NCBI RefSeq assembly: GCF_050627025.1
Contig: NZ_CP192472.1
DNA: 64,000 nucleotides
Source: Variovorax paradoxus_P
Lineage (GTDB): Bacteria > Pseudomonadota > Gammaproteobacteria > Burkholderiales > Burkholderiaceae_C
Direction: 5' to 3' (one strand)
The translations under genes were made by a program, and so were the position numbers. The notes under the pieces are model-generated. The model was given only the letters and a program-made list of their open reading frames with translations, was not told the origin of the DNA and ran no database searches. Of this stretch, positions 27,073 through 34,096 are shown in pieces; the first letter of the stretch is position 1; each line of letters begins with the position of its first letter.

Positions 27073-27082
27073 AATGACGCGA

Positions 27083-27958
27083 TCAGTCACTGGCAACCAG
27101 CTTCAGTGGCGGCGCCAATTCTTTGACTGCCGACGCGACTTCCGCGGCAAACTTGTTCTCCAGATCTTTTTTCCGGCCGTCTAGGATCCGAAAGCTCCCG
27201 ATAGGAACACGCCTGCCTTCCGATCTACTTAGCCCCTTTTGAATCGGCTTGAGCAGGACAGCAAACGAAATTGAGCCACTCTGCCGCGGGTCGGCATACA
27301 CGCAGGCGTTTGGGGTTTCCCTGATATACGCACGGACCCTTGTTTCCGCCTGGTACTGAAAGCCGAGCTCGACCAGGCGAGCCTCAGCCCAAGCTAAGCT
27401 TTCGGCATCTCGCACTTGGCCGGGGTACATGCCTTCGTCCACCAAGCGCGGCGCCACATGCGGACTGATTAGGTATTGAATCTCTTTGCCGCGGCGCGCT
27501 TTGACCTTAGCCTGCGCCGCTTCGTGTTCGGGCGACCACCGCGGGTGAAATTTTTCGTCCCAGTGGCTCCGCGCCAACCCAAAGGCCGCCCTCATCGCAG
27601 AGCATTGACGCGCATTTCCTTTGCCTTGGAGGTGCATCCGCAGTCCTTCAGGCAGCGCAAACCCCTTGTCGTAAGGCGAATCTGGACCGCACCCACACAG
27701 CGGGCAATTTGCTCGCTGTCCGAAGTAAAAGGGGACGGGAGGCAATACCTCAGCAAGCTCGATCAAGTCGTCCACCACGTCTTCAAACCACGTGTAGGTG
27801 TCCTCGGCTGTGACACACCGATAGTGCGAGTCCAGCACGCTCCGCACAGCTGGCGGCATCAACTCGATGACGGCGTGCCGCGCCTCGAAGAGTTCATCCT
27901 TCAACCTCCTAATGAGTTCTTCCGACAAGTCTCTGGTTGCTAGGGATGCTCGTCTCAT
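27083..27958 (-). CDS. Unknown protein with a C2HC zinc-finger-like motif
   Basis: 291 residues; I do not recognise the family. Residues 85-119 contain Cys85-x2-Cys88, His109 and Cys119, compatible with one bound zinc. The N-terminal 70 residues are helical and acidic; the C-terminus has basic stretches (KARRGKE, RSEGRRVP, DGRKKDLENKF). It could be nucleic-acid-binding. It is the first gene after the tRNA-Leu and its base composition is visibly less GC-rich than the host genes, so it belongs to the mobile region or an older island. Confidence 0.7.
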   Translation of the reverse strand: MRRASLATRDLSEELIRRLKDELFEARHAVIELMPPAVRSVLDSHYRCVTAEDTYTWFEDVVDDLIELAEVLPPVPFYFGQRANCPLCGCGPDSPYDKGFALPEGLRMHLQGKGNARQCSAMRAAFGLARSHWDEKFHPRWSPEHEAAQAKVKARRGKEIQYLISPHVAPRLVDEGMYPGQVRDAESLAWAEARLVELGFQYQAETRVRAYIRETPNACVYADPRQSGSISFAVLLKPIQKGLSRSEGRRVPIGSFRILDGRKKDLENKFAAEVASAVKELAPPLKLVASD

Positions 27959-28129
27959 GGCGGATCCAAGTTGATCGAAATTGCTGTTTGTACCTCAGGC
28001 GGCGCATGAAGATCGTTCTTGAGTCTGCGCTTAGAGGCAACTGACCTGGCTCGCACTGGATCAGCAGCAAAGGCCTGCACACGGGGGAGGCTCTTAAAAC
28101 AAGCGAAGGATGAGCGATGCCAGACACCC

Positions 28130-28398
28130 ATGAAGTATTGGACGACTGCCGCCGTCGCAGGCTTGCTGCTGGCGGGCTGTGCGACTGCAACTCCTGTTCA
28201 ATGCGTTGGCCGCGACAGGTTCATGCTCGCGCCAACGGTGCGCGGCGGCCTGACTACAGACGGCCAGATCAAAGCCGATCTCCTGGAACGAGCCCGAGCC
28301 TTCTGTGGCAAGAAGGAGATGGTTCTGGAGTCTTCGACCTCGGGGGCACGCAGGGCTGGACTCCCCAGACTGCCGAAGTGCTCTTCAGGTGCGAGTGA
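28130..28398 (+). pseudogene. Small lipoprotein, probably frameshifted
   Basis: ATG 28130 begins a lipoprotein signal (TTAAVAGLLLAGC, lipobox LAGC), then VQCVGRDRFMLAPTVRGGLTTDGQ and ARAFCGKKEMVLESS. In that frame the end is unnatural and runs on to 28447. The -1 frame instead gives GWTPQTAEVLFRCE and stops at 28398, a sensible C-terminus with a Cys to match the earlier ones. The switch falls at a run of five G (28342-28346). This is either a broken gene, a slip-prone site or a sequencing error. Confidence 0.5.
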
Positions 28399-28500
28399 CC
28401 GAATAGACTGCTCGTTTGTGTCTATTTGTTGCAGAACTGCTACCTAAGTCCCTGTCCTACGCCCTATTTCCGTGTAAACCTCAAGCGGGCCTCAACGTTT

Positions 28501-28510
28501 TGTATATACA
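28501..28510. promoter_or_regulatory. Palindrome TGTATATACA upstream of the toxin-antitoxin pair
   Basis: A perfect 10-bp palindrome containing a -10-like TATATA, 12 bp before the first ATG of the pair. The position fits an autoregulatory operator bound by the ribbon-helix-helix antitoxin. Confidence 0.5.
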
Positions 28511-28522
28511 CTCGGCTTCTCA

Positions 28523-28810
28523 ATGAAGAACCTGATCGTCTCAGCTGCGGTGTTGCAGAAGCTTCGAGAGAAACATAACGTTTCTCGAAGGGAGGTTGAG
28601 CAGTGTTTTGAGAACAAATGCGGTCTGTACCTGATGGACGATCGGGAAGATCATCAGTCAGACCCGCCAACGCTCTGGTTTATTTCCTCGACCAATCGAG
28701 AGCGGCTACTTAAGGTGATTTTCATCTTTATCGAAGGGAACGTGCACTTGAAGTCTGCATATGAGCCCGAGCCCGAAGCAATCGCGCTATACGACGAGAT
28801 CGCTCGTTAA
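28523..28810 (+). CDS. BrnT-like toxin candidate
   Basis: 95 residues. Pattern: VLQKLREKHNVSRREVEQCFEN, then DDREDHQSDPPTLWFISSTNRERLLKVIFIF, then IKSAYE-like HLKSAYEPEPEAIALYDEI. This corresponds to the small BrnT-fold family, whose members are RelE-like ribonuclease toxins, although such proteins are often labelled ADP-ribosyl-dinitrogen-reductase hydrolases in databases. It is followed 15 bp later by an RHH protein, the toxin-antitoxin order of brnTA. Toxicity is inferred from context. Confidence 0.65.
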   Translation: MKNLIVSAAVLQKLREKHNVSRREVEQCFENKCGLYLMDDREDHQSDPPTLWFISSTNRERLLKVIFIFIEGNVHLKSAYEPEPEAIALYDEIAR

Positions 28811-28825
28811 CCACCTGGAGAAAAC

Positions 28826-29176
28826 ATGACGCAAAAACCCCGCATCGCAAGCACCGTTGAGGCTTGGGAAAGCGGTGCGCTTGGCTTGGACGCCAAGCAC
28901 GCGCGCAAGGTGTCCGAAGAGACCGCGCGACAGATCGACGAAGCATTGGGAATGCAGCCGATCTCAATCCGCCTGCCCAAAAGCACAATAGACACGTACA
29001 AAATGTTGGCCAAGCTAAACGGAGTCGGCTACCAACCGTTGATGCGTGACGCCATTTGCCGCTGGGCCGAATCAGAACTGAAGCAATTGTTGATAGGTGC
29101 CGTGGAGACTCAGCGCCAGCAGGCAGCCGAGCCCGAGCCGCCACATCACCCTGAACCAATGCGCAAAGCTGCCTGA
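28826..29176 (+). CDS. BrnA/CopG-like ribbon-helix-helix antitoxin candidate
   Basis: 116 residues. Residues about 48-88 (QPISIRLPKSTIDTYKMLAK, then GVGYQPLMRDAICRWAESEL) match the CopG/BrnA ribbon-helix-helix DNA-binding domain. The N-terminal 45 residues are polar (ESGALGLDAKHARKVS) as in BrnA-type antitoxins, and the C-terminal tail is Pro/Glu-rich. GGAGA lies 8 bp before the ATG. It forms an operon with the upstream toxin candidate and is followed by a terminator. Confidence 0.72.
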   Translation: MTQKPRIASTVEAWESGALGLDAKHARKVSEETARQIDEALGMQPISIRLPKSTIDTYKMLAKLNGVGYQPLMRDAICRWAESELKQLLIGAVETQRQQAAEPEPPHHPEPMRKAA

Positions 29177-29200
29177 GTCGGTCCGGACAGGCGCCGTGCA

Positions 29201-29227
29201 AAAGCCCGCTTACCGCGGGCTTTTTCT
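29201..29227 (+). terminator. Intrinsic terminator after the toxin-antitoxin pair
   Basis: AAGCCCGC and GCGGGCTT (29202-29209, 29215-29222) pair around a 5-nt loop and are followed by TTTCTTG. It closes the small rightward operon. Confidence 0.85.
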
Positions 29228-29254
29228 TGTCCGCCGATTTCTTGCGGTCGTTCG

Positions 29255-29470
29255 TCACGCAACAGGAGCAGCATCGAACAACTCGACTGCCGGCACCTTC
29301 AGCATCTCTTTCGCTTCCTCGACGGTGCAAGTGAGCCAACGGTCGAAGTCGTGCGCCTCAAGAGGAATGGCGCTTCGCTTGCCCGATACAATTTCCGCAG
29401 CGACCCGACGAGGTTGTTGCAGTGTCGGAATTGCACGATGCGGCTCCGCCTGCTCCGTCCGGCTTGCGTT
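29255..29470 (-). pseudogene. Remnant of a SOS-response-associated peptidase (SRAP/YedK-like)
   Basis: The minus strand reads about 70 codons that look like the C-terminus of a SRAP/HMCES family protein: IPLEAHDFDRWLTCTVEEAKEML and then VPAVELFDAAPV before a TGA at 29255. The frame is closed by TAG at 29471-29473, and the catalytic N-terminal Cys2 part is absent. This is a decayed 3' fragment. The full-length family crosslinks abasic sites in single-stranded DNA. Confidence 0.65.
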
Positions 29471-29482
29471 CTAGGCGATCCC

Positions 29483-31441
29483 ATGTTGAGCATTTACGGT
29501 TGGTCTTACTTCTTCCCGGCTGCAGCTGCATTTCTGTTGTTGCTCTTCGGCGCGGCGCTGTTCTGGAAATTCGGGACTGAACGACTTGAGCACGGGGCGC
29601 GATGGGTCGCCGGGTTTCTGCTTCGCCAGAAGCTGTTTCGGGTTCCGCTGGCTCGGGATCTCGTTCGAGTCGATTTACTGCGCATCCTTACGGGCCTGGT
29701 TCTGCTGCACAGGACGCTGCACTCTGGCGCCTTCATCTTCCACGGCCCTGACCCGCTTTCGGTGAAGTTCGCCTGTGCCGTCACCTTGATCCTGGCCACG
29801 ATGTTCACGCTCGGAATTGCGACGCCGCTTGCAGGTGCGGCCTTGTTGTTCCTGAACGCAGTGGTCCTCGACACGATCATGCGAACCTACACGCTCGGTT
29901 CCGATGTGCTGTCTATGTTGCTGTTGGTCTTCACCTTCCTACCAGCGGGAACGAGCCTCTCGATCGACAGACTCGTCATTCATCGAGGTCTTCCCGGCGC
30001 CTCATTGCTTCGCGCCGTCTATGGAATCTTTGGTGCGCCGACGCTCCTGCGCGCCGTCCTCACCAAGGCTGCCTGCCTGGTCTCGTACGGCCTGCTTTGC
30101 CTCTACTCAGGCTCCCTGCACATGAGGGAATCTTTTTGGCTTAGCGGCGACGTTGGCTTATTTGTCCTGTCGAGCTCGTATTTCAACGAGCACTATGAAC
30201 TCTTCAGGGAGGTACTCGCAAGTTCCCCGATCGCCATCAGTCTGGCGCGTCTTTCCATGATGACAATGCTTGTCTGGTACTTCGGGTTCGGTCTCTTTGT
30301 GATCATCGGCGGCGTTTTCCGATGGTTTGCTATCGGATGGGCCTTCTTGTTCTTCCTGATTTCCACGTTCGTGCTCCAGCTCGGCTGGCTCGGCTACTAC
30401 GAGTTCCTGTTGCTCGCGATCCTGTTCTGGAACCGAACCGCACTGAATGTCGGCCGGCGCGCTTCCCTGGACGTCCTCTATGACGATCGCTGCAACCTTT
30501 GCGATCGCACGGTGCGGTTCCTGCGACGTATGGACATCTTCCATGTCGTCACGTTGAGGCCGTTGTCCCACAACGCCGAACTGATTGCGCGCATCGGACT
30601 GAGCACGTCTGAAGCTCTCAAGGACTTGTACGGGCACGATCCAAGGACTGGACGCACCTGGCGCGGCTACGACTTCTACATGGAGATCAGCAAGCGGCTG
30701 CTGTTGCTCTGGCCGGCGTTCGCGGTATTTCTGCTCGGACGGCTCCTGGCCATCGGACCGTTCATCTATCGCTTGATCGCCGACCGGCGCGTGCGCTGGT
30801 TCGGCGTCTGCGAACGCGCTCCGGAGTACAGCAGGACGTCCATGAGTGCGAACCTGCTGTTGCACAGTCGGCGCGAGCGCCTGCCCAGATCGCTGTTCGC
30901 CGCGTTCCTGACCATCCATGCCAGCTTAGCCGTCATCTTTTTCGCGACCCTTCCTCTGTTCGGGTCCGCGCCGCCGCCAGTGTTTCTGTCCCAGATGTCG
31001 CACGTTTTCAGCATCGCGCAGATCAACGTCTTTAATCAGCAAGATCTGATGATGAATGAGCACTGGTTTCTCATCCGCGCAGTTGCGCCGGATGGGTCCG
31101 AAACGCTGCTGCCATTCAACGGCTTGGATGGCGAGCGCCTGGAATGGCATGAATCCGACCGTGTCTACTTCGGGAACTCGATTCGCTGGCGGCGAGTCGC
31201 CAACTTTCGGTCGAGCATCTGCTTCGACCCCGCGGACACCGAGCTGATCCAGGAAGTTATCGGATGGAACCGTGTCCGGGACGAGGAGCCGGTGGATCAC
31301 TACAGAGTTGACTATTTCGTGCAGCCCAAGCCGCGATTTAACTTCCAGCAGGCGCCCTATTTCGTGATCGACGATCCGCGCCTCACATGTACCGCCCAGT
31401 TCGGTCCGGAAGGGAAGTTCATCACCTGGCGGAAGAAGTAG
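29483..31441 (+). CDS. Polytopic membrane protein with HTTM-like and DCC thiol-disulfide oxidoreductase domains
   Basis: 652 residues. The first ~325 contain about eight hydrophobic segments and resemble HTTM/vitamin-K-carboxylase-like membrane domains (VDLLRILTGLVLLHRTLHSG, LGWLGYYEFLLLAILFW). Next comes a DCC domain: VLYDDRCNLCDRTVRFLRRMD with Asp335, Cys337 and Cys340, the redox CxxC of that family. Another membrane segment (about 485-505) leads to a ~140-residue soluble tail. ATG 29483 is chosen because the upstream frame runs through the SRAP remnant. It sits at the edge of the prophage, so it may be cargo. Biochemical role unknown. Confidence 0.75.
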   Translation: MLSIYGWSYFFPAAAAFLLLLFGAALFWKFGTERLEHGARWVAGFLLRQKLFRVPLARDLVRVDLLRILTGLVLLHRTLHSGAFIFHGPDPLSVKFACAVTLILATMFTLGIATPLAGAALLFLNAVVLDTIMRTYTLGSDVLSMLLLVFTFLPAGTSLSIDRLVIHRGLPGASLLRAVYGIFGAPTLLRAVLTKAACLVSYGLLCLYSGSLHMRESFWLSGDVGLFVLSSSYFNEHYELFREVLASSPIAISLARLSMMTMLVWYFGFGLFVIIGGVFRWFAIGWAFLFFLISTFVLQLGWLGYYEFLLLAILFWNRTALNVGRRASLDVLYDDRCNLCDRTVRFLRRMDIFHVVTLRPLSHNAELIARIGLSTSEALKDLYGHDPRTGRTWRGYDFYMEISKRLLLLWPAFAVFLLGRLLAIGPFIYRLIADRRVRWFGVCERAPEYSRTSMSANLLLHSRRERLPRSLFAAFLTIHASLAVIFFATLPLFGSAPPPVFLSQMSHVFSIAQINVFNQQDLMMNEHWFLIRAVAPDGSETLLPFNGLDGERLEWHESDRVYFGNSIRWRRVANFRSSICFDPADTELIQEVIGWNRVRDEEPVDHYRVDYFVQPKPRFNFQQAPYFVIDDPRLTCTAQFGPEGKFITWRKK

Positions 31442-31489
31442 CACGGCTGGGGCACGCTACGAAGGGGTCGGCGATGCAAATATCTCCCG

Positions 31490-31600
31490 CTGTTGGGCCT
31501 CCAACTCCTTATGCTGCGCTGGCTCCGCCAGGTCATCGGTCGCCGGGCACGAGCTCGTGAACGCTACAGGATCGATCTTCGCGGGCTCACGTTGCCGCTT
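31490..31600 (-). pseudogene. Decayed fragment of an Rz/Rz1-type spanin gene (middle part)
   Basis: On the minus strand this reads PAKIDPVAFTSSCPATDDLAEPAQHKELEA, matching the middle of the intact Rz1-like gene at 32412-32660 (PAKIDPAPVAFTSPCPAPDD). After the match the frame ends in unrelated sequence at 31457. Nucleotide similarity to 32480-32600 is obvious by eye. It is debris of a second lysis cassette. Confidence 0.7.
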
Positions 31601-31622
31601 CGCGGACCGAACATCGACGCAG

Positions 31623-31877
31623 CATCCAGATGGGCGTGCCGGTCGAGGTCGCCGAGGGCACACCTGGCATGATGGTGGCCCCCGATGGCACCGAGGTCTC
31701 GCTTGGCATGGCCTGGTGGTATCAAGCCTACTCGCGTGAGCAGACGCTCCAGGGGCGTGAGCAGTACGAGCTTGCCCAGACCCGGCGCACGGCAAGGGCT
31801 TAGGCCTATGGGGCGACAAGCGTGCGACGGCGCCGTGGGAGTGGCGTAAGGAACAGCAGACAGCTTCGAGCCACTAA
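31623..31877 (+). pseudogene. Thermonuclease (SNase-like) remnant with frameshift
   Basis: Two frames read MMVAPDGTEVSLGMAWWYQAY, REQYELAQTRRTA, then after a one-base shift near 31795 GLGLWGDKRATAPWEWRKEQ, closing at TAA 31875-31877. The order, and the GLW...PPWEWR-like ending, are those of the C-terminal half of staphylococcal-nuclease-like proteins. The 5' half with the first catalytic residues is missing and abuts the spanin fragment. Non-functional. Confidence 0.65.
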
Positions 31878-31879
31878 CG

Positions 31880-31935
31880 GGGCCGGGAATCGATCAGCCC
31901 CATGCGCTTCGATTCCTTGCCACCATGGGCGCCGC
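31880..31935 (-). pseudogene. Decayed fragment of an Rz1-type spanin gene (3' end)
   Basis: The minus strand reads KESKRMGLIDSRPR and stop, nearly the same as the end of the intact Rz1-like protein (EKSKRMGLIDSWPR at 32412-32455). It lies to the right of the middle fragment at 31490-31600, the opposite of the order in the intact gene. At least two partial copies must therefore have existed. Confidence 0.6.
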
Positions 31936-31956
31936 TCAAATGCCGATCCGCGGCGC

Positions 31957-32247
31957 TCAGGCCAGTGACGGGCGCCGCGCGATGTTCCGAGCTATCTGCA
32001 GCGGCCTTGCATTGCGCCGAGGCGCTTCGAGCAACTTGTTGATTTCAACAATGCCGTCTTCGGTGATGCGAGTGACGGTCGCAGTTCTAGCCACGTGGTA
32101 CTTGCCTACGGGGTCCGATGCGGGCGCGATCTCCGCCTCGACAAGCCCCGTAGCCTTCAACACGCTCACATACTGAACGTCTTCAGGTCTGGTCACCACC
32201 TTAGGCAAGGCGGCGGTCTGCAGGTAAAGCAAGTAGAGCAAAGGCAT
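31957..32247 (-). CDS. Small exported or membrane-anchored phage-region protein, unknown
   Basis: 96 residues. The N-terminus MPLLYLLYLQTAALP is hydrophobic and could anchor or export the protein. The rest is soluble (VVTRPEDVQYVSVLKATGLVEAEI, then VARTATVTRITEDGIVEINKLLEAP). It reads like a small winged-helix or regulatory domain, but I do not recognise it. It lies between the lysis debris and the intact spanin genes. The 164 bp to its right (32248-32411) hold no gene I can support. Confidence 0.55.
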   Translation of the reverse strand: MPLLYLLYLQTAALPKVVTRPEDVQYVSVLKATGLVEAEIAPASDPVGKYHVARTATVTRITEDGIVEINKLLEAPRRNARPLQIARNIARRPSLA

Positions 32248-32411
32248 GATTCTTGTCTGGTTCGATGCGTTTTCTTCTGGGGACTGGAGCTTCCCGCATC
32301 GCCCCTTGCGGGGGAACTCGAAGATATTCCGACGCCCAATCCGCCCTGTCAGACGGCAGTCCAGAGACGGGTAGGAAATGGGAAGAACTCACATTCATGC
32401 CATGCATCTCA

Positions 32412-32660
32412 TCAGCGCGGCCAAGAGTCGATCAGGCCCATGCGCTTGGACTTCTCGCACCCGTAAGCGCCGATCCACAGAGCGGCCCACGCCTCCAGTT
32501 CTTTCTGGGGCGCAGGCTCTGCCAAGTCATCGGGCGCCGGGCAGGGGCTCGTGAACGCTACAGGCGCTGGGTCGATCTTCGCGGGCGCACGCTGCGGCAT
32601 CGTTGAGCAGGCGCACAACGCGAGGGGCAACAAGGCAGCCAGTGCCATCCGATGGAACAT
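32412..32660 (-). CDS. Rz1-like outer-membrane spanin lipoprotein
   Basis: 82 residues. Signal MFHRMALAALLPLALCACS with a lipobox (LCAC) predicts an outer-membrane lipoprotein; a Pro-rich stretch follows (PAPVAFTSPCPAPDDLAEPAP). Most of the gene is embedded in a different frame within and beyond the Rz gene (32527-32904), the classic Rz/Rz1 arrangement. Together o-spanin and i-spanin fuse the two membranes at the end of lysis. It is unusually extended at the 3' end beyond Rz. Confidence 0.85.
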   Translation of the reverse strand: MFHRMALAALLPLALCACSTMPQRAPAKIDPAPVAFTSPCPAPDDLAEPAPQKELEAWAALWIGAYGCEKSKRMGLIDSWPR

Positions 32661-32904
32661 CGCGTATCTCCTTGACGGTTTTGCTGATGAAGCGGTCCCG
32701 GTGGACCGTCTGCGCCGCGTGTTTTTCCTCGGCCACGCGAGCGCGGCCCCGGTTCGTCTCACGCTGCAGCTCTGCGCGGGCTTGGTACTCGGCTTGCGAG
32801 CGCTCATAGCCGCCACGGTCGGCCGTGTGCCAGAGCTTCCAGAACCCCGCCACCAGGGCGAGGACGATCAAGCCGAGGGCAACGAGTTTTGCGGAGAGAG
32901 ACAT
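32527..32904 (-). CDS. Rz-like inner-membrane spanin
   Basis: 125 residues. One N-terminal membrane anchor (LVALGLIVLALVAGFWKLW), then a long charged helix (RGGYERSQAEYQARAELQRETNRGRARVAEEK) spanning the periplasm, and a C-terminal globular end with Cys residues. Its 3' half encodes Rz1 in another frame. It lies next to the endolysin and holin genes. Confidence 0.85.
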   Translation of the reverse strand: MSLSAKLVALGLIVLALVAGFWKLWHTADRGGYERSQAEYQARAELQRETNRGRARVAEEKHAAQTVHRDRFISKTVKEIRDVPSDGTGCLVAPRVVRLLNDAAACAREDRPSACSVHEPLPGAR

Positions 32905-32974
32905 AGCCGGAGCCTCCAGACTTCATGCGGGCAATCGGCGGAGCGGTGCCCCTCCTTGCCACATGCGATGCACC

Positions 32975-33511
32975 TCACTTCGAGCCCCAATGCAGACACA
33001 GCTCTTCGCCAGTGCCGCGGCGATCAACCAGGCCGTTCAGCGTCACGAGTTCGCCCTTGACTCGGCCTTTGACCCAGCGCGAAAGCTCATCGCATCCACC
33101 CTCGATGTCGCCCCTGTTGAACTTCGCAACCAAGGTTGAATTGATGGTGTTGCGGTTGGCGCCGAGGTTGTAGAACCAGTCAATCAGCGCGGCCTGCTGC
33201 CACTTGTTGAGACGGTCGAAGTTGCGGACGTAGCTACGTGCAGCACGCTCCGCCACAGCGAGGTGCTTAGCCTCCAGCGCGCGGCACTCCGCTTCGGTGT
33301 AGCGCTTCGTCGGGATGACCTCGGCGCCCGTCACGCCCCTGCACACGGTCCAGATCCCGCCCGTATCTTGGTACGGCAGGGAGATCACCGCACCGCTTGG
33401 CTGCTCCGCGGTCGGGCCTTCACCCTCGTACCAGGCCTGCAGCACAGCGGCGATTGCGAGGGTGCCAGCTGACCCAGCAGCGATTAGTCGGTTGCGTAGA
33501 ACGGGATTCAC
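32975..33511 (-). CDS. Endolysin, GH24 lysozyme with SAR-like N-terminus
   Basis: 178 residues. Lysozyme fold of the P22/lambdoid R21 type: WYEGEGP (catalytic Glu near residue 29-31), then YQDTGGIWTVCRGVTG and the helical C-terminal lobe with WQQAALIDWFYNLGANR. The N-terminus (RNRLIAAGSAGTLAIAAVLQAW) is weakly hydrophobic and rich in Ala/Gly, as in signal-anchor-release endolysins. This suggests export by the Sec system and activation on membrane release. The start overlaps the holin stop by 4 nt. Confidence 0.92.
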   Translation of the reverse strand: MNPVLRNRLIAAGSAGTLAIAAVLQAWYEGEGPTAEQPSGAVISLPYQDTGGIWTVCRGVTGAEVIPTKRYTEAECRALEAKHLAVAERAARSYVRNFDRLNKWQQAALIDWFYNLGANRNTINSTLVAKFNRGDIEGGCDELSRWVKGRVKGELVTLNGLVDRRGTGEELCLHWGSK

Positions 33512-33738
33512 GTCAAGCCTCCTGGTTTGGTGAAATCACCATTCGCCCAGCGCTTCAGCCGCTGGCCCCACTCCGTCTCTTCGCGCCACCACTTGCGCAC
33601 GAGATACATGATCTGAAGCACCACCAGCACACCGGTCAGAAAGCCGGTCCAGCTGATTTGCGAGTACCAAGCGATTCCGCCGGCAGGCGCGGTGCGGACC
33701 GCCAGCTCAACTGCGATGTCTTTCAACTCCTGCTTCAT
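33508..33738 (-). CDS. Holin/pinholin candidate
   Basis: 76 residues. It has one clear hydrophobic segment (TGFLTGVLVVLQIMYLV, about 34-50), a weakly hydrophobic stretch before it (PAGGIAWYSQISW), and a charged C-terminal end (RKWWREETEWGQRLKRW). The layout is like HP1-type holins. The position directly upstream of a SAR-type endolysin, with ATGA overlap, supports the role. ATG 33738 also overlaps the upstream gene's stop. Confidence 0.75.
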   Translation of the reverse strand: MKQELKDIAVELAVRTAPAGGIAWYSQISWTGFLTGVLVVLQIMYLVRKWWREETEWGQRLKRWANGDFTKPGGLT

Positions 33739-34088
33739 TCGTTCACCTCCAGGCCCGCGGCCTTTGCAATCTGGTCGGCCATGCGCTGCGCGGCGTCGAG
33801 ATGGGCCTGCAGCGTGGCTTTCATCGCTTCGATGGGGTCGCCTTTGATCGCCTCCACTGGTGCGGGCGGTTCGGGTTCTTCGGGCGGCTCGGGGAGCATT
33901 CGCAGTTCCCACTTGTTGGCAGCGGGCACGAAGTGCGGCCATTGCTTCGCGCTGTCATAGCCGCGCGGCGGCAGCTTCGAAGTGGACCATGCTGGCACCA
34001 GCACGCGGCCGGGTTCGAGCTGGTCGTATTCGGCTGGCGAGCCGCCGAGGTATGCGCCTGTTTCTGAGTGATAGTTGAAGACGTACAT
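33735..34088 (-). CDS. Tail-fibre-associated protein (assembly/chaperone-like)
   Basis: 117 residues beginning MYVFNYHSETGAYLGGSPAEYDQLEPGRVLVPAWST, a pattern common in small genes next to phage tail fibres. A Pro/Glu-rich linker (PEPPEEPEPPAPVEAI) and a C-terminal helix follow. It is likely a tail-fibre assembly protein, inferred from position right after the collar-domain fibre gene. It overlaps the holin gene by 4 nt. Confidence 0.6.
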   Translation of the reverse strand: MYVFNYHSETGAYLGGSPAEYDQLEPGRVLVPAWSTSKLPPRGYDSAKQWPHFVPAANKWELRMLPEPPEEPEPPAPVEAIKGDPIEAMKATLQAHLDAAQRMADQIAKAAGLEVNE

Positions 34089-34096
34089 GGTGGGCC

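Noticed and set aside
26909..27082. Integrase or recombinase gene next to the tRNA
   Set aside because: Neither strand has an integrase-like frame here; the first gene is the zinc-finger-like protein.
32201..32407. 68-codon leftward frame between the small exported protein and Rz1
   Set aside because: No RBS or conserved pattern, and it overlaps the upstream part of the 31957-32247 gene.
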